Origin: Chitinophagaceae bacterium
Lineage (GTDB): Bacteria > Bacteroidota > Bacteroidia > Chitinophagales > Chitinophagaceae
Direction: 5' to 3'
DNA: 64,000 bases
Assembly (NCBI GenBank): GCA_016719165.1
Contig: JADKAJ010000011.1
Span: 62,001 to 126,000, forward strand
Under the pieces are notes generated by a model. The model saw nothing but the letters and a program-made list of their open reading frames with translations, did not search any database and was not told where the DNA came from. Of this stretch, positions 38,221 to 48,212 are shown in pieces; the stretch's first letter is position 1; each line of letters opens with the position of its first letter. Position numbers and translations under genes: made by a program.

Positions 38221-39897
38221 GATGTAAAGCTGGCGAAGATGGAAGCAGAAGCAGCGAGTAATGCCGCCGAAAAAGCCAATGAAGCAAAGAGTGCATTTCT
38301 TTCCACCGTCAGCCATGAATTAAGAACACCGCTGACTTCTGTATTGGGTTTCGCCAAGATTATCCGGAAAAGATTAGATGAAAAAATATTTCCCATCGTT
38401 GACAGATCAGATAAAAAAACAGACAAGACAATCAGCCAGATATCTGAAAACCTCCAGGTAGTTATCTCAGAAGGTGAGCGGCTTACACATCTTATTAATG
38501 ATGTACTTGACCTCGCTAAAATTGAAGCAGGCAAAATGGAGTGGAGCCAGGAAAATGTTTCCATGCCGGAAGTGGCAGAAAGGGCTATTGCGGCTACCAC
38601 TTCTTTATTTGATCAGAAAGCGTTGAAGCTGGTTAAAGAAATTGATACCAATCTTCCTGAAATTACCGGCGATAAGGACAAACTGATACAGGTTATCATT
38701 AATCTTATTTCCAATTCAGTAAAGTTTACGGATAAAGGCACTGTTACTTGCCGGGCTTACCAGGAAAAAGATGAATTGATTGTCAGCATCAGCGATACCG
38801 GTATTGGTATTGCACCGGAGGATTATGGAGCAGTGTTTGAACAATTCAAACAAGTGGGCGGAGATACATTGACCGACAAACCTAAAGGAACCGGCCTTGG
38901 CCTTCCCATCTGTAAAGAAATAGTGGAACATCACGGAGGAAGAATATGGGTGGAAAGTGAAGTAGGCAAAGGCAGTACTTTTTCTTTTGCCTTACCAGTG
39001 AATAAAACAACGGCACATGCCAGGCCTTTACACCTTGATGACCTTGTAAAACAATTAAAAGAACAGGTAGCCCATTCACAATTAAATATAATTGGCCAGG
39101 CATCCAATATTTTAATTGTGGACGATGATGACTCTATCCGCTCCCTGCTGCAACAGGAACTGGGAGATGCCGGCTATTCGATTGAAGAAGCCAGCAACGG
39201 AAAAGAAGCACTTGAGAAAGTGAGAATTAACAGACCCGACCTGATTATACTAGATATTATGATGCCGGAGATGAATGGATTTGATGTCGCGGCCATATTG
39301 AAAAATGATCCGAGCACCATGGATATACCTATCATTGTATTATCTGTTGTGCAGGACAAAGCAAGAGGTTTCAGAATTGGAGTAGACAGGTACCTTACCA
39401 AACCGATTGATACAGGTTTGCTGTTTAATGAGATTGGCAGTTTGCTGGAACAGGGCAAATCAAAAAAGAAAGTGATGATAGTGGATGAAGATTCTGGCGC
39501 AGTAAAAACATTGACCGATGTACTCACTACCAAAGGATACGAGGTAACAGAGTCAATAGAAAAAGAATTGGTTGAAAAAGCAATTGCTAATCAGCCGGAC
39601 ATAATTATCATTAACTCTGCACTGAGTGGTAAACATGATATTGTGCAAACATTGCGTTTTGAAAAAGGGTTAGAGAATGTTTTGTTTGTCGTGTACCAAT
39701 AAGAAAAGATTTATAAAAAATATATAATATAAGACTGAAATTTTGAACCACAATAGAAAAATAGTCATACAAGGTTTTCACATAGAATTTCTTTGTGTGT
39801 ATTTCTATATTCTACTATGATCTATGTTGTTCAAGTTATATAAACTTAGTGTTATTGACTGCTAATGAAAAAAAATTGAATTATTAAACAAAAAGAA

Positions 39898-40281
39898 ATG
39901 GAACAAAAAATATTAATCGTAGATGACGAAGCACATATCCGGATGCTCATCGGGCAAACATTGGAAGAGCTGGAAGATGAAGGTGTGGAATTTTTAACGG
40001 CAGAGAACGGAGAAATTGCATTGGATATTATTCAGAAAGAGAAACCGCAACTGGTATTCCTGGATGTGATGATGCCCAAGTTGAACGGAATGGAAGTATG
40101 CCGCCGGGTAAAGCAGGAGCTGAAAATGGAAAATGTGTTTATTATACTGCTAACAGCCAAAGGGCAGGAACTCGACCGGCAAAAAGGACAGGAAGTTGGC
40201 GCTGATGTATATATGACCAAACCTTTTGATCCCGAAGTGTTACTTATCAAAGCAAGGGAAGTGATGGGCTTGGCGAATTAA
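39898..40281 (+). CDS. Stand-alone response-regulator receiver
   Basis: The 127-residue protein is only a CheY-like receiver: acidic residues in IVDDEAH, phosphoacceptor D in LVFLDVMMPKLNG, Thr in LLTAKG and Lys in YMTKPFDP. It has no DNA-binding output. It lies between the hybrid GAF kinase and a class III cyclase, so it probably relays phosphate between them; this link is inferred from order only. The 195-bp gap upstream is AT-rich with no clear signal. Confidence 0.93.
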   Translation: MEQKILIVDDEAHIRMLIGQTLEELEDEGVEFLTAENGEIALDIIQKEKPQLVFLDVMMPKLNGMEVCRRVKQELKMENVFIILLTAKGQELDRQKGQEVGADVYMTKPFDPEVLLIKAREVMGLAN

Positions 40282-40348
40282 TATTTCTGTAAATAGCCTT
40301 TGATCTTTATTTTAAAATAGCGCAGGAAATACATTTTTAATAAGTGGC

Positions 40349-42028
40349 ATGACAAGAATAAGTTTAAAAAATATTATCGGCAAAAAGAATGAAGCCGTTG
40401 CAATGATACTTGCCTTAATTGAGCAATTGAATATTATTGCCTGGATAGAAGATGATGCCGGAAAAATATTATTGGGTACTGCCCGGGAAACAGCAGATTC
40501 AATATTTCCTGTAATAGCAGAAGAGGAAATACTGGGCTTTGTAAAAGGAGAACAAAAAGCTGCTATCATCGCCCGGCTGCTTACCCATTTAATTACAAAA
40601 GAATCCGAAAAGAAAAAACTCGGCAGCGAAGTGCTGCATTTATACCAGGAAGTAAACCTGATGTTTGACTTTTCAGATAAGCTGGCCAAAACTATTGATG
40701 CTGCCGATATTGCTAAAACAACGCTGGAAGAAGCAAGCCGGGTGATCCGTTCAGATAACGGGGTTATTATTTTATGGGATGAAAAAAACAGGCAGTTACA
40801 GGTATTGGCTTCCCATGGAAATTTATTTTTTAACCAGGAAAAAATCAATACTGAACTAAAGATTTTACTTGATTTAATATTAAATGGTCAATCAGAGATC
40901 ATCAGTGACACTTCCGCATTAAGAGCCACAGGGATTGTGCGACCACATATCAGCTCCGTTCTTTATTCGGCTTTGAAAGTAAATCACCGGGTTATGGGTG
41001 CTGTCATTCTGGCCAGTAATGAAGAAATACAATATACTGCAGCCGACCTTAAATTGCTGACCACCCTCGCACTGCAATCCTCGGCTGCCATCGAAAGTGC
41101 CTTGCTATATGAAAGAAATATCAAGGATGCCCTTGAAAGAGAGGAGGCCATGCGAAAATTGTATGATGCAACCGGTAAATTTGTCCCCTATGAATTCATT
41201 CGTTCACTCGGTCACCAGTTGATCACCGATGTAAAGCTGGGTGACCAGGTTGAAAAAATTGTAACCGTACTATTCTCTGACATCCGCGAATACACTACTA
41301 TCGCTGAACAAATGACCCCTGAAGAAAATTTCAGGTTTGTATGTTCCTTTAATGAACGGATGGGTCCTTTTATCCGCCAATACAATGGATTCATCAACCA
41401 ATATCTCGGCGATGCTATTATGGCTATTTTTCCGGGTAATGCTACCGACGCCCTTGCCGCCGCCGTGGCAATGCAAAATGAAGTGGAACAATTTAATATT
41501 GCCAGACTGCTGAACAACCAGGCTCCCATCCAGATAGGCGTGGGTATGCATACAGGACCACTTATCATGGGCATTACCGGTGATAAAGACAGGATGGACG
41601 CTTGTACAATTTCAGATACGGTCAATACTGCCTCCCGGCTGGAAGGACTGACCAAACATTATAAAACTGGCATTATACTAAGCGATGCAAGTCTGGAACA
41701 AATAAATAATAAAGAAAATTTTCACCTGCGTAACCTGGGTATGGTGCAATTGAAGGGTAAACAGGAATCCATCAAAATACATGAATGTTTCAGCGGCAAT
41801 ACGTCAAAGGATATTCAAAAAAAAGCAGCCACCCTTTCCCTTTTCAACGAAGGGATCAGCCATTACCTGGATAAATCCTTCAATAAAGCCCATGAGGTTT
41901 TTATGCAGGTAATAAATGAAAATCCTGAAGACAGAACAGCAGCTTTCTTTTTTACCAATACAAAACAGGTAATGGAGGAAGGATTTTCTAAAAACCGGGA
42001 GGGCATTGTGGAAATGCAGGAAAAATGA
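40349..42028 (+). CDS. Class III adenylate/guanylate cyclase with GAF domain
   Basis: The 559-residue protein has an N-terminal region of unknown fold (~1-95), a GAF domain (~105-250), a coiled linker, and a class III cyclase domain (~285-475) with metal aspartates in VLFSDIREYT and YLGDAIMAIF and the C-terminal DACTISDTVNTASRLEG. After it a tail (~490-559) resembles TPR-like helices (FNEGISHYLDKSFNKAHEVF). It lacks a receiver, unlike many cyclases of this type; the stand-alone receiver just upstream may supply that function. ATP versus GTP preference cannot be read with certainty. Confidence 0.92.
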   Translation: MTRISLKNIIGKKNEAVAMILALIEQLNIIAWIEDDAGKILLGTARETADSIFPVIAEEEILGFVKGEQKAAIIARLLTHLITKESEKKKLGSEVLHLYQEVNLMFDFSDKLAKTIDAADIAKTTLEEASRVIRSDNGVIILWDEKNRQLQVLASHGNLFFNQEKINTELKILLDLILNGQSEIISDTSALRATGIVRPHISSVLYSALKVNHRVMGAVILASNEEIQYTAADLKLLTTLALQSSAAIESALLYERNIKDALEREEAMRKLYDATGKFVPYEFIRSLGHQLITDVKLGDQVEKIVTVLFSDIREYTTIAEQMTPEENFRFVCSFNERMGPFIRQYNGFINQYLGDAIMAIFPGNATDALAAAVAMQNEVEQFNIARLLNNQAPIQIGVGMHTGPLIMGITGDKDRMDACTISDTVNTASRLEGLTKHYKTGIILSDASLEQINNKENFHLRNLGMVQLKGKQESIKIHECFSGNTSKDIQKKAATLSLFNEGISHYLDKSFNKAHEVFMQVINENPEDRTAAFFFTNTKQVMEEGFSKNREGIVEMQEK

Positions 42029-42183
42029 ATGGCAGGAAAAATGGTAAGTGGGTGTTCAGCCAATAAGCTTCCTATTGAAAAACAGCGTACTGCATGACTT
42101 GCTGATATCTTTTTAATCCGTTTCTGACCGGGAATTAGGATAATTAAAAACGATTATTTACTTTAATCTGGTAATTAGAATTT

Positions 42184-42768
42184 ATGCTGTTCGAATCATT
42201 TCATTTTATTCATGATCATGTGGTGCATAACCTGCTTACCGGGTTATCCGAAAAACTTACTTATCACAACCTGCCACATACACTTGATGTGCTAAAACAG
42301 GTTCAGCGAATCGGAAAAGAAGAGGGTATCATGGAGGAAGAAGATATGTTTTTATTAAAAACAGCTGCACTTTATCACGATACAGGCTTTTTGTCAGTTT
42401 ATGCAGGACACGAAGCAGCCGGTTGTGAATTAGCCCGGAGAGATTTGCCTGGATTTGGGTTTTCTAAAAACCAGACTGAACAGGTTTGCAGCCTGATTAT
42501 GGCGACCAAAATTCCCCAATCACCAAAAAATATCCTGGAAGAAATTATCTGTGATGCTGACCTGGATTACCTGGGTCGGGATGATTTTGAACCAATCAGT
42601 GATTCCCTTCGAAGAGAGTTCCTGGAATTAGGCATTGTAAGGTCTGATGAACACTGGTATTCTCTCCAGATAAAATTTATTGAAAATCACAATTATTTCA
42701 CTAACTCATCCCGGCAATTGCGTAACCCCGAAAAACTTAAACGTCTGGAAAAATTAAAATCAGTATAG
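42184..42768 (+). CDS. HD-domain phosphohydrolase
   Basis: The 194-residue protein has the HD metal-binding residues H (YHNLPHTLDV), HD (ALYHDTGFL), H (AGHEAAGCELA) and D (ICDADLDYLGR). HD proteins hydrolyse phosphate esters and some act on cyclic nucleotides or alarmones. Its position after the class III cyclase suggests it could break down a nucleotide second messenger; that is an inference. The 155-bp gap before it carries no evident promoter motif. Confidence 0.88.
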   Translation: MLFESFHFIHDHVVHNLLTGLSEKLTYHNLPHTLDVLKQVQRIGKEEGIMEEEDMFLLKTAALYHDTGFLSVYAGHEAAGCELARRDLPGFGFSKNQTEQVCSLIMATKIPQSPKNILEEIICDADLDYLGRDDFEPISDSLRREFLELGIVRSDEHWYSLQIKFIENHNYFTNSSRQLRNPEKLKRLEKLKSV

Positions 42769-43007
42769 TTTTAATTAGTAGACATACAAAAGGTTTGATT
42801 TATTTTTTTTCCTATTCAGCATATTCCTGATGAAATATTATCTTAAAGTACTCAACAGTAAAATACCCCTCCCGACTGGTTCGGATTAATGATTCCAACA
42901 ACCATTTTACTTTATCCCGGCTTTATTTCCGCTATATTTCATTTTTTCACATTCCCTTAATAAGCAATCAACCTGTTTGCTGCATCTAATAGGTAACTGA
43001 GGTTAAA

Positions 43008-43062
43008 GACCCGCAGGGTTGATTAAGTGCGGACAGAAAGGGTCGGAACAAATAAACCCTTT
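43008..43062 (+). promoter_or_regulatory. Structured 5' region before an unknown small gene
   Basis: Within the 297-bp gap before 43066, several complements compete: CCGCA (43011-43015) with TGCGG (43028-43032), GACCC (43009-43013) with GGGTC (43040-43044), and AAAGGGT (43037-43043) with ACCCTTT (43056-43062). The last hairpin ends 3 nt before the ATG. It could control translation. It matches no riboswitch class I know, and such pairs can occur by chance. Confidence 0.3.
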
Positions 43063-43065
43063 GCT

Positions 43066-43362
43066 ATGAAGCAATATTTACGTATTTCCGCCACTTTCGA
43101 CCAGCCCGAATTAGTACAGAACCTGGTCGAACAATTGGCTTATCGTCGCTATGAACTGGGATTCAGCAATGAGAAAATGCCCCGTGGTTTCAAAGCACTG
43201 GAAACATCATCTACAGAAACATATGTCAGCGGTACGATGGCTATAGATTTTGGCACTAATGAAGCTCCTGTCAATATGCCTTTTATTACTTGCTTCCTGT
43301 TTACCTGTATCAAAGGTAAAACTGACCCTTATCAATTGATCTGGAGCAGCTCTCTGTCATAA
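43066..43362 (+). CDS. Small conserved-looking protein of unknown function
   Basis: A 98-residue soluble protein (MKQYLRISATFDQPELVQN, then LAYRRYELGFSNEKMPRGFK). It contains no signal peptide or membrane segment and I do not recognise a domain. The ATG at 43066 is preferred over the GTG at 43027 because of the hairpin directly before it. It is not obviously part of an operon with its neighbours. Confidence 0.6.
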   Translation: MKQYLRISATFDQPELVQNLVEQLAYRRYELGFSNEKMPRGFKALETSSTETYVSGTMAIDFGTNEAPVNMPFITCFLFTCIKGKTDPYQLIWSSSLS

Positions 43363-43494
43363 GACCCATTATTTATTATATACCTTACTTTTCACCCTTC
43401 CTTTCCTGCCATTCACCGAGAAACAGGGGCATAGTGCCCATTCTCTATTGACCATTCACCATTCGCCATGTAGTTTTGTTTAAAATTTGAAAGC

Positions 43495-44304
43495 ATGGAC
43501 AGCTACAACGATAACCGTGAACAACGCAGGGAAGAAAGGAAGGAACGCCGTCAATTTTATATGACAAACAGCAGCCGGCATAGCCATATCTGGACAGGGC
43601 TGTTCATATTGCTTGTTGGTGTAGCCGCTTTGATAAAAGCCAGTGTCACCGATTTACCTTCCTGGTTATTTGGATGGCAAACATTTCTGATAGCCCTCGG
43701 TATATTTATAGGCTTCAAACATGGTTTCAGGGGCGGAGCCTGGTTTATTCTCATCCTAGTGGGTAGTGCATTCCTGTTGAGGGACATTTACCCGGATTTA
43801 GCTATCCGTCGCTATATCTGGCCGATGATATTAATAGTTATTGGCGCATTTCTTATCATCCGCCCCCGGCGAAAAAGTTGGGAACAATGTGCATGGAATG
43901 AAAAGAAAAACACAGGTTCACTAAACAGCACTTCGATTTTAGGGGAAGAAGAAACCTGGAGCAAAGATGATTTTGTGGATTCCACTTCCATCTTCAGTGG
44001 TGATAAAAAAAATATTCTTTCCAAAGATTTTAAAGGAGGAGATATTGTCAACATTTTTGGTGGCACTGAATTGAATCTTAGCCAGGCTGATATTCAGGGG
44101 AAAGTAGCGATTGAGATCACCACCATTTTTGGTGGAACCAAACTGATTGTCCCATCCCACTGGGAAGTGAAGTCAGAAGCCGTCACCATTTTCGGAGGGC
44201 TGGAAGATAAACGGTCAATTACAGCAGTACCGGAAAGTGGCGGTAAAGTTTTACTGTTGAAAGGAACTGTAATATTCGGAGGAATAGAAATAAAGAGCTT
44301 TTAA
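43495..44304 (+). CDS. LiaF-like membrane protein (DUF5668 plus cell-wall-response domain)
   Basis: The 269-residue protein has a charged N-terminus, four hydrophobic segments (~25-130: WTGLFILLVGVAALIKA, FLIALGIFIGF, WFILILVGSAFLL, YIWPMILIVIGAFLII) and a C-terminal beta-rich region with repeated IFGGTEL/IFGGTKL/IFGGLED motifs, as in LiaF. LiaF proteins modulate envelope-stress two-component systems. The LytS/LytR pair lies 424 bp downstream, after a DUF4288-like gene, so the genes may act together. Confidence 0.88.
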   Translation: MDSYNDNREQRREERKERRQFYMTNSSRHSHIWTGLFILLVGVAALIKASVTDLPSWLFGWQTFLIALGIFIGFKHGFRGGAWFILILVGSAFLLRDIYPDLAIRRYIWPMILIVIGAFLIIRPRRKSWEQCAWNEKKNTGSLNSTSILGEEETWSKDDFVDSTSIFSGDKKNILSKDFKGGDIVNIFGGTELNLSQADIQGKVAIEITTIFGGTKLIVPSHWEVKSEAVTIFGGLEDKRSITAVPESGGKVLLLKGTVIFGGIEIKSF

Positions 44305-44366
44305 ATACGAAGTCTGTTGACAATTGACTGTCGGGAAATTTCGGATAAACCAAAAACCAACCTACT

Positions 44367-44726
44367 ATGAACTGGTATCTTGCAAAAATGGTCTTTCGGA
44401 TCATCTGTGGTGAAGGTAATCATACCGCACAGTTTGACGAACAGCTCCGCCTCATTTCGGGAGAAAGTAAAGAAGAAGCTTTTCACAAAGCACATATGAT
44501 GGGCATGAAAGAAGAAGAGATTTTCTTCAATAAAAACATGCAATTGGTGCAGTGGCAGTTTATCAGCGTAAGTGAGTTGTATCAGCTTAACGAGCTGATT
44601 GATGGTGCAGAACTTTACTCAAAAATTGAGGAAAGAGAAAATGCTGACAGCTACCTTCATATCGTTCGTAAAAAAGCTGAACAAATTAGATTTGGCAATT
44701 CGCTTGAAATGCTGAACCCTGCATAG
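44367..44726 (+). CDS. DUF4288-like protein
   Basis: A 119-residue soluble protein starting MNWYLAKMVFRIICGEG, with the pattern FDEQLRLISGESKEEAFHKAHMMGMKEE typical of DUF4288. Function is unknown. The stop is one base before the sensor-kinase start, so the two are probably co-transcribed. Confidence 0.75.
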   Translation: MNWYLAKMVFRIICGEGNHTAQFDEQLRLISGESKEEAFHKAHMMGMKEEEIFFNKNMQLVQWQFISVSELYQLNELIDGAELYSKIEERENADSYLHIVRKKAEQIRFGNSLEMLNPA

Positions 44727-44727
44727 C

Positions 44728-45768
44728 ATGTCTAACTCTCCTTTGTCCATATTACGGTTTAAAGTAATTTTCATTATCTGCTGGCTGGTTATCATAACCG
44801 ACCAGGCAATTGCATTGAATTTTTTTGGCCTGCCCTGGCAAGCAGCTATAATAGATAGTCTTATTTGTAATGCATTATTATTATTAGCCTGCTTACTTAT
44901 AATGCATACCCTTCGTTATTATTTACCCAGAGGACAGCAATACATTAATATTTTTTCTATTTGTATCTTTCTTTCTATCCTGTGGCTGATTCTTTCCAAA
45001 TGGCTGCTCAAATTGTCACTTGGCCATTACCCGGGTTATACTGATATGTTGCATCAATCTCTTTCTATACGCTTCAGTATCGGCTTTCTATTACTGGGCT
45101 GTATTACTATGATAAGCATATTATGGTACAACCAGCAGGAACAAAAAGAAAAAGATACCCGTAAAACAGATGCAGAAAAATTAGCGAAGGAGGCAGAATT
45201 ATTCAAGCTCCGTCAGCAGTTACAACCACATTTCCTGTTCAATAGTTTGAATTCCATCAATGCGCTGATCGGGAGCAGGCCTGAAGAGGCAAGAAAAATG
45301 GTGCAGCAACTTTCCGATTTTTTAAGGGGTACGATTAAAAAAGAAGAAACCCAATGGGTAACCCTGCAGGAAGAATTACAATATTTACAATTGTATTTAG
45401 ATATAGAAAAGGTTCGGTTTGGCAACCGGCTGGCCACGGATATAAATATAGACGAGAATACCCAATCGATGAAACTGCCAGCCTTATTATTACAGCCTAT
45501 TGTGGAGAATGCCATTAAGTTTGGCCTGTATGATACAACCGGTGAAACGGTCATACGATTGTATGCATCCCGGGAAGAAAATAATCTGGTCATAAGGGTT
45601 ATGAACCCGTTTGATCCCGAAACATCTTCACCCAAACAAGGAATTGGTTTTGGACTAAAATCAGTCCAGCGGAGACTGTATCTATTATTTGCCAGGACGG
45701 ATCTTTTGTCTACAGAAGCAAAAGAAAATATCTTTATAACAGTAGTTAAAATTCCGGAAACAACATAA
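44728..45768 (+). CDS. LytS-type membrane sensor histidine kinase
   Basis: The 346-residue protein has four hydrophobic segments (~10-130), a short coiled linker, and the His_kinase domain with phosphorylatable His in LQPHFLFNSLNSINALI followed by an HATPase domain (LPALLLQPIVENAIKFGL, GIGFGLKSVQRRL). It is paired with the LytTR regulator at 45840. The signal is unknown; the LiaF-like neighbour suggests envelope stress. Confidence 0.93.
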   Translation: MSNSPLSILRFKVIFIICWLVIITDQAIALNFFGLPWQAAIIDSLICNALLLLACLLIMHTLRYYLPRGQQYINIFSICIFLSILWLILSKWLLKLSLGHYPGYTDMLHQSLSIRFSIGFLLLGCITMISILWYNQQEQKEKDTRKTDAEKLAKEAELFKLRQQLQPHFLFNSLNSINALIGSRPEEARKMVQQLSDFLRGTIKKEETQWVTLQEELQYLQLYLDIEKVRFGNRLATDINIDENTQSMKLPALLLQPIVENAIKFGLYDTTGETVIRLYASREENNLVIRVMNPFDPETSSPKQGIGFGLKSVQRRLYLLFARTDLLSTEAKENIFITVVKIPETT

Positions 45769-45839
45769 GTTCTTAAGGTTTGCTGCAAAGTAAACCGGCA
45801 ATTGAAACCGGGTAAAATTAAAAAGCGAAAAAATATAGT

Positions 45840-46580
45840 ATGGGTAAAATAATTATTATTGATGATGAACCGCTGGCCAGGAGCATTGTAAGGGAGTTCC
45901 TCCAAAAACATCCGCAACTGGAAGTAATACAGGAATGTGGTGATGGCTTTGAAGGTGTAAAAGCCATCCAGCAGCACCAGCCGGATTTGATTTTTTTAGA
46001 TATTCAAATGCCCAAGATCACCGGCTTTGAAATGCTGGAACTGATCGAACAACCACCGGGTGTTATTTTTACTACGGCATTTGATGAGTTTGCTATAAAA
46101 GCATTTGAAGCTCATGCCATAGATTATTTATTAAAACCTTTCAACCAGGACCGGTTTGATAAAGCCATTGGGAAATGGACTGAACAAAGATCCGGCACCA
46201 CTGAAAAAGCAACACAGGACTTATTGGAATCTGCATCATTATCCCCCTCACAGCGTCAAAGGATCGTGGTTCGGAATGGCAGCAAGATCAAGATCATTTC
46301 GGTGCATGATGTATTTTATTTAGAAGCGGCAGATGACTATGTAAAAATTCATACCCAGGAAGGTTATTTCCTGAAGAATAAAACGATGAATCATTTTGAA
46401 CAGTCATTAGATATCCATCAGTTTGTCCGTTCTCACCGTTCATACATTGTAAATGTCCAGCAGATTACGAGAATTGATCCGTATGAAAAAGATAATCATG
46501 TAGCTATTCTTCGTTCCGGCGCTAAAGTACCGGTAAGCAGAAGCGGTTATAGTAAATTGAAAGAAGTGCTGGGGCTATAG
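45840..46580 (+). CDS. LytR/AlgR-family response regulator (receiver plus LytTR)
   Basis: The 246-residue protein has a receiver (IIDDEPLARSIVREFL, phosphoacceptor D in LIFLDIQMPKITG, Lys in YLLKPF) and a C-terminal LytTR DNA-binding domain (~140-246: KIISVHDVFYLEAADDYVKIHT, FVRSHRSYIVNVQQI). It is the cognate regulator of the LytS-like kinase 71 bp upstream. It converges on the ATP-grasp gene with a gap of 3 bases. Confidence 0.94.
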   Translation: MGKIIIIDDEPLARSIVREFLQKHPQLEVIQECGDGFEGVKAIQQHQPDLIFLDIQMPKITGFEMLELIEQPPGVIFTTAFDEFAIKAFEAHAIDYLLKPFNQDRFDKAIGKWTEQRSGTTEKATQDLLESASLSPSQRQRIVVRNGSKIKIISVHDVFYLEAADDYVKIHTQEGYFLKNKTMNHFEQSLDIHQFVRSHRSYIVNVQQITRIDPYEKDNHVAILRSGAKVPVSRSGYSKLKEVLGL

Positions 46581-46583
46581 TTT

Positions 46584-48125
46584 TTAATAACATTCAGAAT
46601 TCAGCACTTTTAAAGTTTGATCATAAAAGTATTTTGCCCTTTCAAAAGTGGAAGCGATACAGACCAAACCTATTTTTCCATATTGAGATAGGGCGCCAAT
46701 CAGGTGGAACATCACACCTTCTTCTTTTGTGTTATCGTAGTGAAGGTTATTGAGCATGGCAATTTCCATCAGATCGCATGGAGTTAATCCCTTGAACCGG
46801 TCTTCATGCAGGTTATCCGTAAACAGGTAACATTTTTCATCACCGTTTACTAAAACATACTTACCTGTATCAGGATTATAGTCGCCATTGGTCAAAAACT
46901 GTAGCATGATGTATGGGTGAGTTGTTCCTCCTTTCCGAAGATTTATTTCAATGGCATAATGTTTCCATTGGTCATTTTCTTTGACCGATAAAAAATCGAC
47001 ACCAAATCTTCCCAATACACCTTTTCGCTTCATCACTTCTGATACTTTTCTACCCAAAGCAGCAACTTCAACACTGTATTCTTCATCTGCCGGAAAGGTC
47101 CCCCCCAGAAAAACCTGTCCATCGGGCCCTCCCATCAATTGGTCATGTGTAGAAATAATATCAATTTTTCCCAACGGGTTGATGCGGCATTGTACAGAAG
47201 GGGAAGTTTTATGAGGCGCATCAATAAACGCTTCCACTATACCTCCCATACTGGTGAACTTGTCAATAAAAAGTTCATAGGAAAGATCCGTCGCAACAAT
47301 TTCCAGCACCCGGGGTAACAATTGCCGGATTTCTTCTTCAACATTTTCTTTACTTGTAATAGTATCATAAGGAAACACAGCATTTCCCTCCCCGCTAAAA
47401 CCGTCATTCATCTTAACAACGGCTTTTTTTAATAATGGATCAGCAATATATAAGTCTGCTAATGCTTTAATTATCTGTTCTTCATTCTGAAGGTTCTCAT
47501 AACCAGGCGGCATCTCCATACCACATTCCCTGAATATCTCACGGCTGCCGGATTTGGTTCCCCAAAAAAGCAGGTCAGGGTCGCATCCATAAACTGGTAA
47601 ACCAAGAGTAGCTGATAATGTCCGTTCATGTTCAGTTACATTAAAACATGCCAGATGCGCCAGGTGTCCATCCGGAATAGCATTCATGATTCTTTTTATC
47701 AATCTTGGCCTGGCCAGGATTTTTTCAGTCAGTGAAACAGGTGATGAGTCATAACAACTAAAAAAATGCATTCGTTGCCGGGCATGTTCACCTGTTATAC
47801 CTGGCAATAAATGAAGATAATAATCTAAAATGAGCGGATCAACCGGGGTGCTTGTAACATATACAATATGTGTCCTTGGCATCCGCAATAAGAGAAGTAA
47901 ACATAACAACCGCTCTTCGTAATGAACAATCCCATCAATTTTGGCGAGTATAAATGGATCAAGGGTAAGACTGGGAATAACAACAACAGTCTTGGCAGCC
48001 ATCCGATCATGAAAAACGGCTTTGTATTGTGGCACAAAATTTTCCTGGAGTTTACAAAAAATCTCCTTTTCAGTCGGGGCATTTTGACTGAACAGTTTTA
48101 TCTGCTTATCCTTAGCCAATGGCAA
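46584..48125 (-). CDS. ATP-grasp ligase, PGM1-like peptide ligase family
   Basis: The 513-residue protein has an N-terminal region with VVVIPSLTLDP and LLLLLRMPRTHIVYVTS, then an ATP-grasp fold (KAVVKMNDGFSGEGNAVFPY, ELFIDKFTSMGGIVEAFI, FGVDFLSV, AIEINLRKGGTTHPYI). This resembles the PGM1 peptide ligase family known from pheganomycin biosynthesis; such enzymes join amino acids or peptides with ATP. The substrate here is unknown. The start is TTG at 48125; no in-frame ATG precedes it and a stop lies just upstream. The promoter has an FNR-like box pair (48144-48208), so it belongs to the nos/cbb3-type regulon. Confidence 0.85.
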   Translation of the reverse strand: MPLAKDKQIKLFSQNAPTEKEIFCKLQENFVPQYKAVFHDRMAAKTVVVIPSLTLDPFILAKIDGIVHYEERLLCLLLLLRMPRTHIVYVTSTPVDPLILDYYLHLLPGITGEHARQRMHFFSCYDSSPVSLTEKILARPRLIKRIMNAIPDGHLAHLACFNVTEHERTLSATLGLPVYGCDPDLLFWGTKSGSREIFRECGMEMPPGYENLQNEEQIIKALADLYIADPLLKKAVVKMNDGFSGEGNAVFPYDTITSKENVEEEIRQLLPRVLEIVATDLSYELFIDKFTSMGGIVEAFIDAPHKTSPSVQCRINPLGKIDIISTHDQLMGGPDGQVFLGGTFPADEEYSVEVAALGRKVSEVMKRKGVLGRFGVDFLSVKENDQWKHYAIEINLRKGGTTHPYIMLQFLTNGDYNPDTGKYVLVNGDEKCYLFTDNLHEDRFKGLTPCDLMEIAMLNNLHYDNTKEEGVMFHLIGALSQYGKIGLVCIASTFERAKYFYDQTLKVLNSECY

Positions 48126-48143
48126 TAACCGTTTTAGTTCAGG

Positions 48144-48208
48144 CTAAGCTACTTTACCCCACTAACCGATGCTATGATAAAAGAGAGAATTATTACTGAT
48201 TAATATCA
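48144..48208 (-). promoter_or_regulatory. FNR/DNR-like box pair and -7-like element of the ATP-grasp gene
   Basis: A perfect distal box TGATTAATATCA (48197-48208) and, 22 bp nearer the gene, a half-conserved proximal box (48175-48186, intact TGAT). On the minus strand TAGCTTAG (48151-48144) is a -7-like element. Its TA lies 29.5 and 51.5 bp from the two box centres, as at nos. The predicted start is near 48139. Confidence 0.6.
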
Positions 48209-48212
48209 TGTA

